Assembly: GCF_900119165.1 (NCBI RefSeq)
Contig: NZ_FPJG01000006.1
Coordinates: 6,262,001 to 6,326,000, forward strand
Direction of reading: 5' to 3'
DNA length: 64,000 bases
Source of the DNA: Amycolatopsis australiensis
GTDB taxonomy: Bacteria > Actinomycetota > Actinomycetes > Mycobacteriales > Pseudonocardiaceae
A model generated the notes under the pieces. That model saw only the letters and a program-made list of their open reading frames with translations. It was not told where the DNA came from and searched no databases. This document shows, piece after piece, positions 9,377 to 19,300 of the stretch (the first letter of the stretch is position 1; each line of letters begins with the position of its first letter). A program made the translations under genes and the position numbers.

Positions 9377-11318
9377 TGCCGTGTTCTTCGCCCTCGCCGC
9401 CACCCGGCAACACGCCGAAGTCGCCAGCCTCGGCGCCGGTCGCGGCCCCGCCCTGCGCACCCTCGCCCGCCTGCTGCGCTCACGCCGCTGGTGGACCGGC
9501 ACCGGGCTGGCCGCCGGCGGCAGCCTGCTCCACCTGGCCGCCCTGTCGCTGGCCCCGCTTCCCGTCGTGCAGCCGCTCGGTGTGCTCAGCCTCGTGCTCA
9601 CCGTCCTTTTCGGACGCCGCGTCCGCGACCGCCGGGTCCTCGTCGCGCTCGCGCTCGTCGTGGCCGGTGTCGGCGGATTCGTCGCGCTCGCCACCTCCGC
9701 CACCACCGGCGCGGTCACCGCAGGCACCGCCCAGGTCGTCGCCCTGACCGGGTTCGCCGTCGCCGCCGGTGCCTGGTTCACCCGCGCCGGTTGTGCCGTG
9801 CTCGCCTCCGCCGCCGCCGTCCTCTTCGGACTCGGGTCCGCCGTCGTGCACGCCGCGGCCGCTCAGCCCGCCGGTTCCGCCGTGCTGCTCGGCGGGCAGG
9901 CGCTGCTCCTGCTCGGCGCCGGTGGCGTGCTCCTGCACCGCGCCTACGCCGCCGGGTCCGCGGCCGTCGTCGTCGGCACCGCCACCGTCCTCGACCCGCT
10001 CACCGCCGTCGCCGTCGGTGCGCTCGCCTACGGCGAAACGCCCCGCCCCGCGGCCGTCGTCGCCGCGGCCGTCGCTGTCGCCGGCGTGCGCGTGCTCGCC
10101 GGGACCGTCCCGCCCACCCGAACCGAGGAGATCCCCGTGCCCCCGTCGTCCGGCCTTCGCGTCCTGATCGGCGCCGACACCTTCCCGCCCGACATCAACG
10201 GCGCCGCCTTCTTCGCCGCGCGCCTGGCCCGTGGCCTCGCCCGCCGCGGCCACGACGTCCACGTCGTCTGTCCGTCCACGCGCGGCCGCGCCGGCACCGA
10301 GCAGCGCGACGGCTACACCGTCCACCGGCTCCGGTCACGGCCCATCCCGTTCCACGGCGGCTACCGCTTCTGCACGCCGGGTGCCGCGAGCCGGGCCGCC
10401 GGGCCGCTGCTGGAGCGGTTGCGTCCGGACGTCGTGCACGTCCAGGCCCACTTCGGCGTCGGCCGCGCCCTGCTCGCGGCGGCGGCCGCGCGCGGCATCC
10501 CCGGGATGGCCACCAACCACTTCATGCCGGACAACCTGCTCGGCTACACGCCGTTCCCGCGCCGCGTCAAGGAAACGCTCGCGCGCTGGGCGTGGCGGGA
10601 TCTCAAGCGCGTCTACCGCCACGCCCGCCTGGTCACCACGCCCACTCCGCGCGCGGCCGAGGTGCTCGCCGGGATCGGGCTCGGCCGCCCGGTCGAGGTC
10701 GTCTCCTGCGGCATCGACCTCGCCCACTACGCCGCCCCCGCGCGCCCGGACGGCGAGCCGATGTCCGTGCTGTTCGTCGGCCGCCTCGACGCGGAGAAGA
10801 ACGTCGACCAGCTGCTGCGCGCGCTCGCCCCGCTGCCGCACGTCCGCGCGGACCTCGTCGGCGACGGCACCCGCCGGGCCGACCTCGAGTCCCTCGCCGC
10901 GCAGCTGGGCATCGAAGACCGCGTGACGTTCCACGGCTTCGTCCCCGACGCCCAGCTCGTTCGCCGCTACGCCGAGGCCGACGTCTTCTGCATGCCTGGG
11001 ACGGCCGAGCTGCAGAGCCTCGCCACGATGGAGGCGATGGCGGCCGGGCTGCCCGTGATCGCCGCCGACGCCGTCGCGCTGCCCCACTTGGTGCACGACG
11101 GCGTCAACGGCCACCTCTTCACCCCCGGCGCGATCACGACGATCTCGCGCCACCTCGCCGAACTGGCCGCCGACCCGCCGGCGCGGGCCCGGATGGGCGA
11201 GCAGTCCCGCGCCCTCGTCGCCCGTCACGACATCGACGGCGTGCTGAGCGCGTTCGAGACGCAGTACCGGGTCCTGCTCGGGCTACCCACCCGCCCCGCG
11301 GTCAGCGAAGCCGCTTAG
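9342..11318 (+). CDS. EamA/DMT-like membrane domain fused to a GT4 glycosyltransferase
   Basis: 658 residues in one frame. Residues 1-258 form about nine or ten hydrophobic helices of the DMT/EamA transporter type. Residues 270-655 are a complete GT-B glycosyltransferase of family GT4: the N-terminal PPDINGAAFFAARLARGLARRGH region, FVGRLDAEKNVDQLL, and the EAMAAGLPVIA donor-binding segment with the E-x7-E-like pattern. A GTG at 10137 (codon 266) has a perfect GAGGAG six bases upstream, so the glycosyltransferase can also be made alone (393 residues). Fusion by loss of a stop codon between two once-separate genes is likely. It may link lipid or sugar flipping with glycosylation. The stop overlaps that of the convergent hydrolase. 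Confidence 0.85.
   Translation: MTALAIAAALLGAVFFALAATRQHAEVASLGAGRGPALRTLARLLRSRRWWTGTGLAAGGSLLHLAALSLAPLPVVQPLGVLSLVLTVLFGRRVRDRRVLVALALVVAGVGGFVALATSATTGAVTAGTAQVVALTGFAVAAGAWFTRAGCAVLASAAAVLFGLGSAVVHAAAAQPAGSAVLLGGQALLLLGAGGVLLHRAYAAGSAAVVVGTATVLDPLTAVAVGALAYGETPRPAAVVAAAVAVAGVRVLAGTVPPTRTEEIPVPPSSGLRVLIGADTFPPDINGAAFFAARLARGLARRGHDVHVVCPSTRGRAGTEQRDGYTVHRLRSRPIPFHGGYRFCTPGAASRAAGPLLERLRPDVVHVQAHFGVGRALLAAAAARGIPGMATNHFMPDNLLGYTPFPRRVKETLARWAWRDLKRVYRHARLVTTPTPRAAEVLAGIGLGRPVEVVSCGIDLAHYAAPARPDGEPMSVLFVGRLDAEKNVDQLLRALAPLPHVRADLVGDGTRRADLESLAAQLGIEDRVTFHGFVPDAQLVRRYAEADVFCMPGTAELQSLATMEAMAAGLPVIAADAVALPHLVHDGVNGHLFTPGAITTISRHLAELAADPPARARMGEQSRALVARHDIDGVLSAFETQYRVLLGLPTRPAVSEAA
10125..10139 (+). 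promoter_or_regulatory. Internal ribosome site and GTG start for the glycosyltransferase half
   Basis: GAGGAG (10125-10130), six bases, then GTG (10137-10139), in frame with the surrounding gene and exactly at the boundary between the membrane and GT4 domains. This looks like the original start of a separate glycosyltransferase gene. Confidence 0.6.
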
Positions 11319-12640
11319 CCGATCGCGCCCACCAGCGGCGGCACCGCGAACCGCACGTACCGCCCGGTGCCGGCCGCGGCGTTGAGCCGCTCCGGTTCGG
11401 CGACGTCACCCCAGCGGCCGGTCGAGACGCGGGCTTCGAGGGCGTGCAGGGCGGCGATCGTCTCCGCCGGCTGGAAGGCGCAATGCCCGGTGCCTTCGAC
11501 GAAAGCCTGCCGCAGCAGCGGCCCGGCCCCCGCCTCGGCCACCCGGCGCGCGTACCAGTTCTCCTGCTCCACCGGCACGAGCTGGTCGGCGACGGTGTGG
11601 ACGTCCAGCTCGGGCACCCGCAGGCGGCCGGTCGGCATCGACGTCCTCGCGAGCGTGGCCACCGCGCCCGGGTCGGCCGTGATGTCCGCGTCGCGAGTGA
11701 GCTTCGCCAGGTCGGTGTCGAGGTCCAGGCCCGCGCGCCGGTACAGCTCGCCGACCTGCCGGGCGTGGCTGCTGCGGGCCAGCAGCTGCCGGTAGTCGGT
11801 GCCGCGGGTGGCGGCGCTGTTGCCGCCCGCGGCCAGCTCGATCTGCCGGCGGCCGGTCACGACGAACCCGAGCACGAACCCGGCGAGCGTCTGTTCCTGG
11901 TGCGTCTCCTGGGTTTCGTAGTCCCGGGGCGCGGGCGGCGCGGAGCCGGTGTACCAGGTGGGCACGTTCATCAACGCGGCGGCGAGCGCGATCCGCGCCC
12001 GGCCCGCCGGGGTGGCCTGGGCGTCGCCGGTCACCTGCGCCAGTGCGGCGGCCGCGGCGGCGGCCTCGTCCTGACCGGCGTAGCGCACCAGCTTGATCGC
12101 CCGCTCGGGCGCGAGCAGGTGGGACAGCGCGTATTCGCCGTGCAGCTGATAGTCGTTGAGGTTCAGCGCGCCCGCGACGAGCCCGCACGTCGTCAGCGCG
12201 GCGTCGACGCGGCGGTGCGGGTCCTCCGCCTCCCGGGCGCTGACCAGCCCGCCCATCGACGTCCCCCACGCGATGGTGCGCTTCGCGGGACCGATTTCGG
12301 CTTCGAGGGCGGCCAGCGCGGCGAATTGGTCGCCGACCGCGGACTCCAGCGCCCACCAGGACGGCCCCGAGTAGGACGACCCGACGAGGGCGTAGCCGCC
12401 GGCGAGCAGCGCCGACGCCGTGGCCGCGTCCGGCGCGTCCTGCGCGGTGAGCGGCCCGAACCCGTGGCTGTAGAGGATGATCGTGCCGTTCCACGCGTCC
12501 GGGACGTCGGCCACCCAGCTCGCGCCGTCGGGCAGCTGCCCGGTGTGGTGGCCGGCTTCGGTGGCTTCGGCGGACGGCACGAGACCGCCGGCGAGAAGCG
12601 CGGTGACCAGCATCGAGACCAATCCGAAACGGCGTTTCAC
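11315..12640 (-). CDS. Secreted alpha/beta hydrolase
   Basis: 441 residues with a signal peptide (about 1-26). The alpha/beta-hydrolase core has an oxyanion-loop SHGFG, nucleophile motif GTSMGG (Ser128) and a C-terminal histidine in GTGHCAF, with an acidic partner in DVHTVADQLVP. A long helical lid occupies the middle. It resembles the exported hydrolases and peptidase-like lipases of actinomycetes; the substrate is unknown. The GTG at 12640 has GGAGG upstream and overlaps the transporter stop by 4 nt, so both belong to one operon. Its stop overlaps that of the convergent glycosyltransferase gene. Confidence 0.8.
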   Translation of the reverse strand: MKRRFGLVSMLVTALLAGGLVPSAEATEAGHHTGQLPDGASWVADVPDAWNGTIILYSHGFGPLTAQDAPDAATASALLAGGYALVGSSYSGPSWWALESAVGDQFAALAALEAEIGPAKRTIAWGTSMGGLVSAREAEDPHRRVDAALTTCGLVAGALNLNDYQLHGEYALSHLLAPERAIKLVRYAGQDEAAAAAAALAQVTGDAQATPAGRARIALAAALMNVPTWYTGSAPPAPRDYETQETHQEQTLAGFVLGFVVTGRRQIELAAGGNSAATRGTDYRQLLARSSHARQVGELYRRAGLDLDTDLAKLTRDADITADPGAVATLARTSMPTGRLRVPELDVHTVADQLVPVEQENWYARRVAEAGAGPLLRQAFVEGTGHCAFQPAETIAALHALEARVSTGRWGDVAEPERLNAAAGTGRYVRFAVPPLVGAIG

Positions 12641-13938
12641 CGTTCGACCTCCACGGCTCGGGCGACGGCCGGCTCGGCCAGGTCGTCGCGATGGCTTTCG
12701 CGCAGGACGAGCACGCACAGCACGGTGACGAGGCAACAGCCCGCGATCACCGCGGAGATCACGCCGGTGCCCGCGCCGGCGACGGCCGCGAACACCACGG
12801 GACCGATGCCCGCGCCGAGCCCGGCGACCTGGTAGCCGAGCGACGCGCCGGTGTAGCGGGTGCGGGTGCCGAACAGCTCCGTGCACAGCGCGGCCAGCGG
12901 CCCGTACATCGCCGGGTGCGCGACCGACTGGCCGAGCACGACCGCGAGCGTCAGCAGCGCGGCCGAGCCGCTGTCGATCAACGGGAACAGCAGGAACGCG
13001 ACGACGCCGGTGGCCAGCGCCCCGCCGATGACGACGGGACGGCGTCCGACGCGGTCGGACAGCGCCGAGTAGCCGATGATGCCGATCACCGCGCCGACCG
13101 AGGACACCGTGATCGCGTTGAGCACGGTCTGGCGCGGGAAGCCCGCCTGCACGGCGTAGGACAGGACGTACGTGGTGAGCGTGCCCTGCGCGACGAAGGC
13201 ACCGAACCCGACGCCGATCGCCAGCAGCAGGTTCTTCGGGTGGCGGCGCAGCACCTCCAGCAGCGGGATGCCGGCCGGTCCGCGGGCGGCGGCGAAGACC
13301 GGCGTCTCGGTGACCTTCAGCCGGATGAACAGGCCGATGGCCAGCAGCACGACGCTGAGCAGGAACGGCACGCGCCAGCCCCACGCGAGGAACTGCGCGT
13401 CGGTGGTGACCGCGCCCATCAGCGTGAGCAGCAGCGTGGAAACCACCATCCCGCTGGGCGCGCCGGCGTTGGTGAAGCCGGCCCACAGCCCGCGGCGGCT
13501 GGTGGCGTGCTCGGCCGACATCAGCACCGCGCCGCCCCATTCGCCGCCGACCGCGACGCCCTGCAGCACGCGCAGCACGACCAGCAGGATCGGGGCCCAG
13601 ACGCCGATCTGCGCGTACGTGGGCAGGAGCCCGATCAGCGCGCTCCCGACGCCCATCATCGACATCGTGATCACGAGCATCCGCTTGCGGCCCAGCAGGT
13701 CGCCGAAGTGCCCGAAGACGATCCCGCCGATCGGCCGCGCCAGGTAGCCGGTGGTGAACGTGCCCAGGCTGGCGATCGTGCCGACCACCGGATCCAGGTT
13801 CGAGAAGAAGACCTTGTTGAACACCACCGCCGAAGCCGTGGCGTAGAGCAGGAAGTCGTAGTACTCGATCACGCTGCCGAAGTAGCTGGACAGCACCGCG
13901 CGGCGCAGCTGCGCCCGCGATCGGAGGTTTTCCGCCAT
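12637..13938 (-). CDS. MFS transporter, metabolite:proton symporter (MHS/ShiA-like) family
   Basis: 433 residues and about 12 transmembrane helices. The sequence EYYDFLLYATASAVVFNKVFF in helix 1 and the loop motif GHFGDLLGRKRML between helices 2 and 3 are typical of the metabolite:H+ symporter branch that imports organic acids such as shikimate, citrate, proline-betaine or dicarboxylates. The ATG at 13938 is preferred; an in-frame GTG at 13974 would lie within the leader. It is followed by the secreted hydrolase (4-nt overlap), suggesting uptake of the acid released outside. A promoter sits at 13990-14018, divergent from a PaaX-type regulator. Confidence 0.88.
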   Translation of the reverse strand: MAENLRSRAQLRRAVLSSYFGSVIEYYDFLLYATASAVVFNKVFFSNLDPVVGTIASLGTFTTGYLARPIGGIVFGHFGDLLGRKRMLVITMSMMGVGSALIGLLPTYAQIGVWAPILLVVLRVLQGVAVGGEWGGAVLMSAEHATSRRGLWAGFTNAGAPSGMVVSTLLLTLMGAVTTDAQFLAWGWRVPFLLSVVLLAIGLFIRLKVTETPVFAAARGPAGIPLLEVLRRHPKNLLLAIGVGFGAFVAQGTLTTYVLSYAVQAGFPRQTVLNAITVSSVGAVIGIIGYSALSDRVGRRPVVIGGALATGVVAFLLFPLIDSGSAALLTLAVVLGQSVAHPAMYGPLAALCTELFGTRTRYTGASLGYQVAGLGAGIGPVVFAAVAGAGTGVISAVIAGCCLVTVLCVLVLRESHRDDLAEPAVARAVEVER

Positions 13939-13989
13939 CGCACCCTGCCTCGTCGCCGACCCCACGTGACCCACGCCACGCCGCGACGA

Positions 13990-14018
13990 ACGTTAAGCAC
14001 ATTGGTGACTACGGTCAA
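13990..14018 (-). promoter_or_regulatory. Promoter of the MFS-hydrolase operon with an internal dyad
   Basis: On the minus strand TTGACC (14013-14018) and TAACGT (13990-13995) are 17 nt apart. Between and over the -35 box lies TGAC-TACG-GTCA (14006-14017), a perfect 4-bp dyad, plausible as the operator of the divergent PaaX-type regulator. Confidence 0.55.
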
Positions 14019-14057
14019 GACTCTGCCCAACATCAGGTCCGGGCTTATGCTCGCGAG

Positions 14058-14915
14058 GTGACCGATCTGGCCGAACCCGCCGCCGCCGAAGGCGTCGGCG
14101 CCGACACGCCGCGTCCCCAGACGCTGCTGCTCACGTTCCTCGGCGGCCACGTCCTCGACCGCGGGATCCACGTGGCCACCGCGAGCGTGCTGGACGTGCT
14201 GGACCGGGTCGGCGTCTCCGAGCACGCCACCCGTTCGACGCTCAGCCGCATGGCGCGCCGCGGCCTGCTGCACCGGGTGCGCCGCGGCCGGCACGTGTAC
14301 GTCGGCCTGACCGAGCGATCGCGGGCGATCCTGCACGACGGCGAGCGCCGGATCTGGCACGCCGGGGCGGTCAACCGGCAGTGGGACGGAACGTGGACGC
14401 TGCTCGGGTTTTCGATGCCCGAGTCGTGGCAGCGCCAGCGGCACGCCCTGCGTTCCCGCCTGCTGTGGTCGGGGTTCGGCAGCCTCCAGGGCGGCCTGTG
14501 GATCGCGCCGGGCCGGGTCGACCCGGCCCCGCTGCTCGACGGCCTCGGCGCCGACGGTCACGTGAAGGTGTTCCAGGCCCGCACGCTGGCACCCACCGAG
14601 GTGGCCGAGATCGTGCGCGAGGCGTGGGACATCGAGGAGCTGGCCGGCCACTACCGAGCATTCCTGGCCCGCTGGCAGAACCCGACGACCCAGGCGGCGG
14701 ACAGCCTCGCCCGCGACCTGCTGCTGGAGTCGGACTGGCTGCAGACGATCCGCACGGACCCCCGGCTGCCCCGGGAGCACCTGCCGGCCGACTGGCCGGC
14801 CGAGCCGGCACAGGAGCTGTTCTACGCGCTGAGCACGGAGCTGAAACCGGCCGCACACACGATCGCGGCGAGCATCCTCGACACGATCACCGACGAGCAG
14901 GCGGACGAAGACTGA
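14058..14915 (+). CDS. PaaX-family transcriptional regulator
   Basis: 285 residues. An N-terminal winged helix (about 20-95, with VSEHATRSTLSRMARRGLLHRVRRG region), a central domain beginning around W108 and a C-terminal PaaX domain (ELAGHYRAFLARW.. and LPREHLPADWP) match the PaaX family, classically repressors responding to aryl-CoA esters such as phenylacetyl-CoA. The GTG start at 14058 lies only 6 nt after a TATGCT -10-like box, so the message may be leaderless. Its position divergent from the MFS transporter and hydrolase makes these its likely targets, hinting that an aromatic or other organic acid is imported. Confidence 0.88.
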   Translation: MTDLAEPAAAEGVGADTPRPQTLLLTFLGGHVLDRGIHVATASVLDVLDRVGVSEHATRSTLSRMARRGLLHRVRRGRHVYVGLTERSRAILHDGERRIWHAGAVNRQWDGTWTLLGFSMPESWQRQRHALRSRLLWSGFGSLQGGLWIAPGRVDPAPLLDGLGADGHVKVFQARTLAPTEVAEIVREAWDIEELAGHYRAFLARWQNPTTQAADSLARDLLLESDWLQTIRTDPRLPREHLPADWPAEPAQELFYALSTELKPAAHTIAASILDTITDEQADED

Positions 14916-14929
14916 CTGTGCGGCAGGGC

Positions 14930-15420
14930 GGGGCCGTGGGGAGGCGCAGCCGGGCGCAGGCGCGGCGCAGCCGGGCGGCGGCGCAGCGACGCGACGCAGG
15001 AGCGCAGCGGGGCGGGGCCGCAGGCGCGGCGCAGCCGGGCGGCGCAGCCGGGCGACGCAGCCGGGCGACGCAGGCGCGGCGCAGCCGGGCGACGCAGCCG
15101 GGCGACGCAGGCGCGGCGGCGCAGCCGGGCGGGGCCGCAGGCGCGGCGCAGCCGGGCGGCGGCGCAGCGACGCGACGCAGGAGCGCAGCGGGGCAGGAGC
15201 GCAGCGGGGCGGGGCCGCAGGCGCGGCGCAGCGGGGCAACACAGCCCGACGCCGCGGGAGCGGCAGCGAGGGGCAGCGACGGGGCGGTGCAGGCGCCGCA
15301 CGGCGAGGCGGCGGCGCAGGAGTGCAGCGCGGCAGCGCAGCGGGGCGGGGCGGGGCGACAGCGCAGGCGGAGCGGCGGCGCAGCAGCGCGGTCGGGCAAC
15401 GGCGCGGCAGGGCGTGCGGA
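14930..15420. repeat. Long G/C-rich low-complexity array
   Basis: About 490 bp built from short words such as GCAGCCGGGCGAC and GCAGGCGCGGCG, arranged in nested larger duplications: the stretch near 14964-15040 recurs almost unchanged near 15140-15240 with one inserted unit. It is almost devoid of A/T clusters, purine-rich on the plus strand, and open in several frames without any codon-like pattern. It lies directly after the PaaX stop. I consider it noncoding. Confidence 0.7.
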
Positions 15421-15425
15421 ACCGG

Positions 15426-15460
15426 TGTGCCGGGCCCGCCCCCTACGCGAGCCCGGCACA
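15426..15460. terminator. Perfect 10-bp inverted repeat after the G/C-rich array
   Basis: TGTGCCGGGC (15426-15435) and GCCCGGCACA (15451-15460) with a 15-nt loop. It could terminate read-through from PaaX or simply close the array. Confidence 0.4.
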
Positions 15461-15853
15461 CCGCATCCCCGATGTCGTCCTCCGGCTCCCCAGCCGATCG
15501 AGCACGACGGTCCCCGCACCCGATCCCGACGATCGCGTGCAGCGGTGGAACCGGCGTGGCCGAGCGACGTGACGCAGCTCCGGCCGGGGAACCCCCGGAT
15601 GGGTGATACGTGGAGTGGCAAGGCCGCGTGGCGCTCGGTCCGGACGAGTCCGAAACGCCTGGTAGGACGGGTTCGACCGGCAGGGTCAAGGCGTGCGGGC
15701 CGAGCGGCCCGGCGGCAGCAGCCATCTCAGCATCGCCGCCCAGGTGCCATGCCGGGCCCGCGCGAGCCCGATCCTGCACGCCCGAGCCGAGCGGGTTCCG
15801 GCGTCGCGCCAGGCGGCCCACTCGTTCAGGCGCCACGCCCGGCCCCGGGCACC
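15461..15853. other. Intergenic stretch with no recognisable gene
   Basis: About 390 bp between the hairpin and the UBP zinc-finger gene. Open frames exist on both strands, but none shows a ribosome site, a domain or natural amino-acid composition. I see nothing functional here. Confidence 0.5.
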
Positions 15854-16204
15854 TCACTGGTGCAGGCGCTGCGTCCAGTCCTCAGGAACCCGGTCGGCAG
15901 GCCCCGGCGCGGTCTGCGTGAGCGGCCGGTGCTGCGGCCCGGCCAGCTCGGGACCGGATTCGTACATCACCTGCTCGCCGTAGTCCCAGAACCACTCCTC
16001 ACCCGGCTCGAAACTGCGCACGAACCGATGCCCGGTCGCAGCGGCATGGGCGCTGGCATGCTGGCCAGGCGAGGAATCGCAGCAGCCGACATGGCCGCAG
16101 CCGGCACAGCGCCGCAGGTGGAACCACCAGCCTCGCGGGTCCGCGGCCTCGCAGTCCGCGCAGCCCGTGCCACTGGGGGGCACCGAGGGATCTACACCGT
16201 CCAC
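15854..16204 (-). CDS. UBP-type zinc-finger protein
   Basis: 116 residues. The core (about 15-75) is a ZnF-UBP domain: CADC, then CAGC, a following CC pair, and histidines in QHASAHAAATGH, with W-F residues in the FEPGEEWFWDY strand. In eukaryotes this fold binds ubiquitin's C-terminus; in bacteria it is found as small free-standing proteins of unknown function. The GTG at 16204 has GGAG five bases upstream. The C-terminal about 40 residues are low-complexity. It is divergent from the TPR-CHAT gene with only 137 nt between starts, which may or may not mean a functional link. Confidence 0.85.
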   Translation of the reverse strand: MDGVDPSVPPSGTGCADCEAADPRGWWFHLRRCAGCGHVGCCDSSPGQHASAHAAATGHRFVRSFEPGEEWFWDYGEQVMYESGPELAGPQHRPLTQTAPGPADRVPEDWTQRLHQ

Positions 16205-16341
16205 GCGAACTCCTCTGCTCGACCTCCCGCGCGGCGAAGCGCGGTCACCACGAGGCTACGACGCCGGCGCCGGTTCCGTTGTTCCGCTCAGCACCGGCGG
16301 TACGCTGACCGTGGCCGGCTGACGTACGGGGGGCTTGCCGC

Positions 16342-19300
16342 ATGGCCATTCGGGGAATGGACGCCGACGACCCCATCGTGCAGCTTTCCGGCCGGATCGC
16401 CGCCCGCGCGAACGGGAACGACCCGCGGGCCGCCCTCGATCCGCGCCTCCTGGACGACGTCGCCACGCTGCGGCGGCTGATCTCCGAGCGCGGAGGCCGC
16501 CGCCAGGCGCGCCGGGTCCTGTCCCTCCTCGCCGACTACACCGCCGCATGCGTGCACTTCGCTCGCCACCGGCACCTCGGCGCGGCCGACGGCGAGCGGG
16601 ACCTCCTCGCCGCGATCGAGCTGTTCCGCCCGGTCCACGAGTACCTGCCCGAGTACGTGCCCTGGTCCGTCCGGAGCCTGCTCGGCCACCGGGCGGAAGT
16701 CGTCGGCGGGACGATCGTCGAACGGGCCGAAACCCTGGCCAGGGACGGCGTCCGGCTCGCCGAAGCCGCCGCGGCCGAGCACGACCGGGGGAAGCTCGGC
16801 CACGCCGTCGCCATGCTGCGCGAGGCGGTCGACGACACGCCTCCCGGACACCCGCTGCGCGGTCAGCGGCTGAGCAGCCTGTGCGCCGGGCTGGTGGCAC
16901 GGCACGAGCTGATCGGCGACGAGCGGGACGCGGCCGGCGCGGTGGCCGCCGCCCGCGAGGCCGCCGCCGCCACCCGGCCGGACTCGCCGTTCTACGCGAG
17001 CACCCTGTACCGCCTCGGCGCCGTCCTGCGGGCGCGCGCGAACGCCACCGGGGACCAGCCGACCGCGGACGAAGCGATCGAGACGCTGGAGCGGGCGGCC
17101 GCGGCGATGCCCGGCGACCACCCGGACCGCGCCGGCTGCCTGCGCGAGCTGGGCCTGCTCCGCGCGCTGCGGTCCGTGACCACGCGGGACGCGGCCGCCA
17201 TGGACCGTGCCGTCGGCAGCCTCCGCGAGGCCGTCGCCGCGGCGGGTGAAGCCGGCCCGGGCCGGCTCGAGCAGTTCGGGTTCGTCCTCGTGCTGGCGCA
17301 CCAGCGCACCGGCGACCGGCGGCACATCACGGAGGCTGTCGCCGTGTTCCGCCGCGCGGTCGGCCTCGCGCCCGACCCGGAACGTCCCCGCTACCAGGCC
17401 GGGTTGGCTTCGGCCTGCCGCCTGCGGTTCGCGAGCACGCGGGAACCGGCCGCCATCGAGGAGGCCGTGGCCGTGTCCCGGGCCGCGCTGAGCGCGGCCC
17501 GTTCGGCGGCGCAGCGCGTGTCGGCCCTCGGCGAGCTGGGGTCGGCGCTGACCGACCGGGCAGCGGTCACGGGCGACGTGTCCGACCTGCACGCGGCGGT
17601 GGACGCGTTGCGCCAGGCCATCGCCGCGGACCCGGGCGAAGCCCCCTGGCGGTCGGCGCTGGGCTCGGCGCTGCTCGCGCTGCACCTGGCCACCGGCGAC
17701 GACGCGTGCCTCGACGAGGCGATCCGGTCCGCGCGGGCGGCCGTGGTGGCCAGCCCGCCCGAAGATCCGATGCGCCCGCTGCGGCAGAACCTGCTGGGGC
17801 GGACGCTGTGGCACCGCGGGGACCGCACCGGCGACCGGGAGGCGCTCGCCGAAGCGATCACGACACTCGACGCGGCGGCCGAGCAGCTGCCCGACGACCA
17901 CCCGCTGCAGCTCACCGTCCGGACCAACCTGGGTGCCGCGTTCGGGGCGCTGTACCGGCAGACACGGGAAGCCGACGCGCTCCACCAGTCGGTCGCCGCC
18001 TTCCGGTGGGTGGCCGACCGGATGCCGGAGGACCACGTCAAGCGCGGCTCGTACCTCGGCAACCTCGGCGGCGCCCGCTACGAGACGTACCTGCGCACCG
18101 GGGACCGGGCCGAACGCGACGCGGCGATCGGCATCCTCGCCGAGGCCGTCCGGCACCGGAACGGCCAGGACCCGCCGGCGTTCCTGTCGAACCTGGCCGC
18201 CGCGTTGATGGACCGCCACGACGAGACCGGCTCCGCGGCCGACCTCGACCTCGCCGCCGACGCGGCCCGCCGCGCGGTCACCCTGCTCGCGGACGACCAT
18301 CCGACGCGCTGCGTCGCGCTCACGTCGCTGGGCCGGACGCACCTGGCCCGCCACCGCGCCGGCCGCGACCCGGCGCAGCTGGACCAGGCGCTCGAACTGC
18401 TCAGCGCGGCCGCGGCGATGCCGACCGCACCCGCCGAAGCCCGGATCCTCGCCGCCCGCCAGTGCGGTGACGCGGCACTCGGCGCCGGGAAGGCGGAGGC
18501 GGCGCTCGCCGCGTTGACGACCGCGGTCGAGCAGCTGCCGCTGGTGAGCGGACGGCAGCTCAGCCGGCCCGACCAGGAGCTCCAGCTGGCCCGTCACCAC
18601 GGCCTGGCCTCCGACGCGGCCGCGTCGGCCATCGCCGCCGGCCGGCCGGAGCGGGCCGTCGAGCTGCTCGAAGCGGGACGGGCGATCCTGCACGCCCGCG
18701 TGCTGGAGAGCCGCGGCGATCTCGCGGACCTGCGGGCCCGCGCGCCGGAGCTGGCCCGCCGGTTCGCCGAGTTGCGGGACGACCCGGCGCTGGCCGGGTC
18801 GGCGGCCGCGGCACCGGACGCCGGCGGCCCGGAGTTCGCCGATCGGCTGGACACCCGGCACGAGCTGGCCCGCGAATGGGCCGAGCTGGTGCGGACCGTC
18901 CGGACCGAGCACGGGGGCGCCGGGCTGTTCCGGCCGCCGCGGCTCGACGAGCTGGTGCCCGCCGCCGCGGACGGACCCGTCGTCATGATCAACGTGAGCC
19001 GCTACCGCTGCGACGCGCTCGCCGTGACCGCGTCGGGCGTGCGCGCGATCCCCCTGCCGGGCCTGGCGTCGGCCACCTTGGCCGAGCGGGCCGCCGGCTT
19101 CGTCGGGGCCCTCGGCATCGCCTGCGGAGGCGCGCCGACGGCCGCCGCCCGCGACGCCGCCGAGGAGACCATCTCCGCAACGATCACCTGGCTGCGTGAC
19201 ACGGTCACCCAGCCGGTGCTGGCCGCGTTCGACGCGCCGGTCCCGCGGATCTGGTGGTCGCCGACGTCGTTGCTGTCGTTCCTCCCGCTGCACGCCGCCG

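Noticed and set aside
12637..13974. Longer MFS start at GTG 13974
   Set aside because: It adds a hydrophilic stretch not seen in the family and falls close to the predicted transcription start; ATG 13938 is preferred.
14930..15420. CRISPR array
   Set aside because: Units are short, of changing length and contiguous, without unique spacers; no cas genes are present.
14381..16480. A 699-residue open frame through the G/C-rich array
   Set aside because: It runs out of frame through PaaX, the low-complexity array and the UBP gene; composition artefact.
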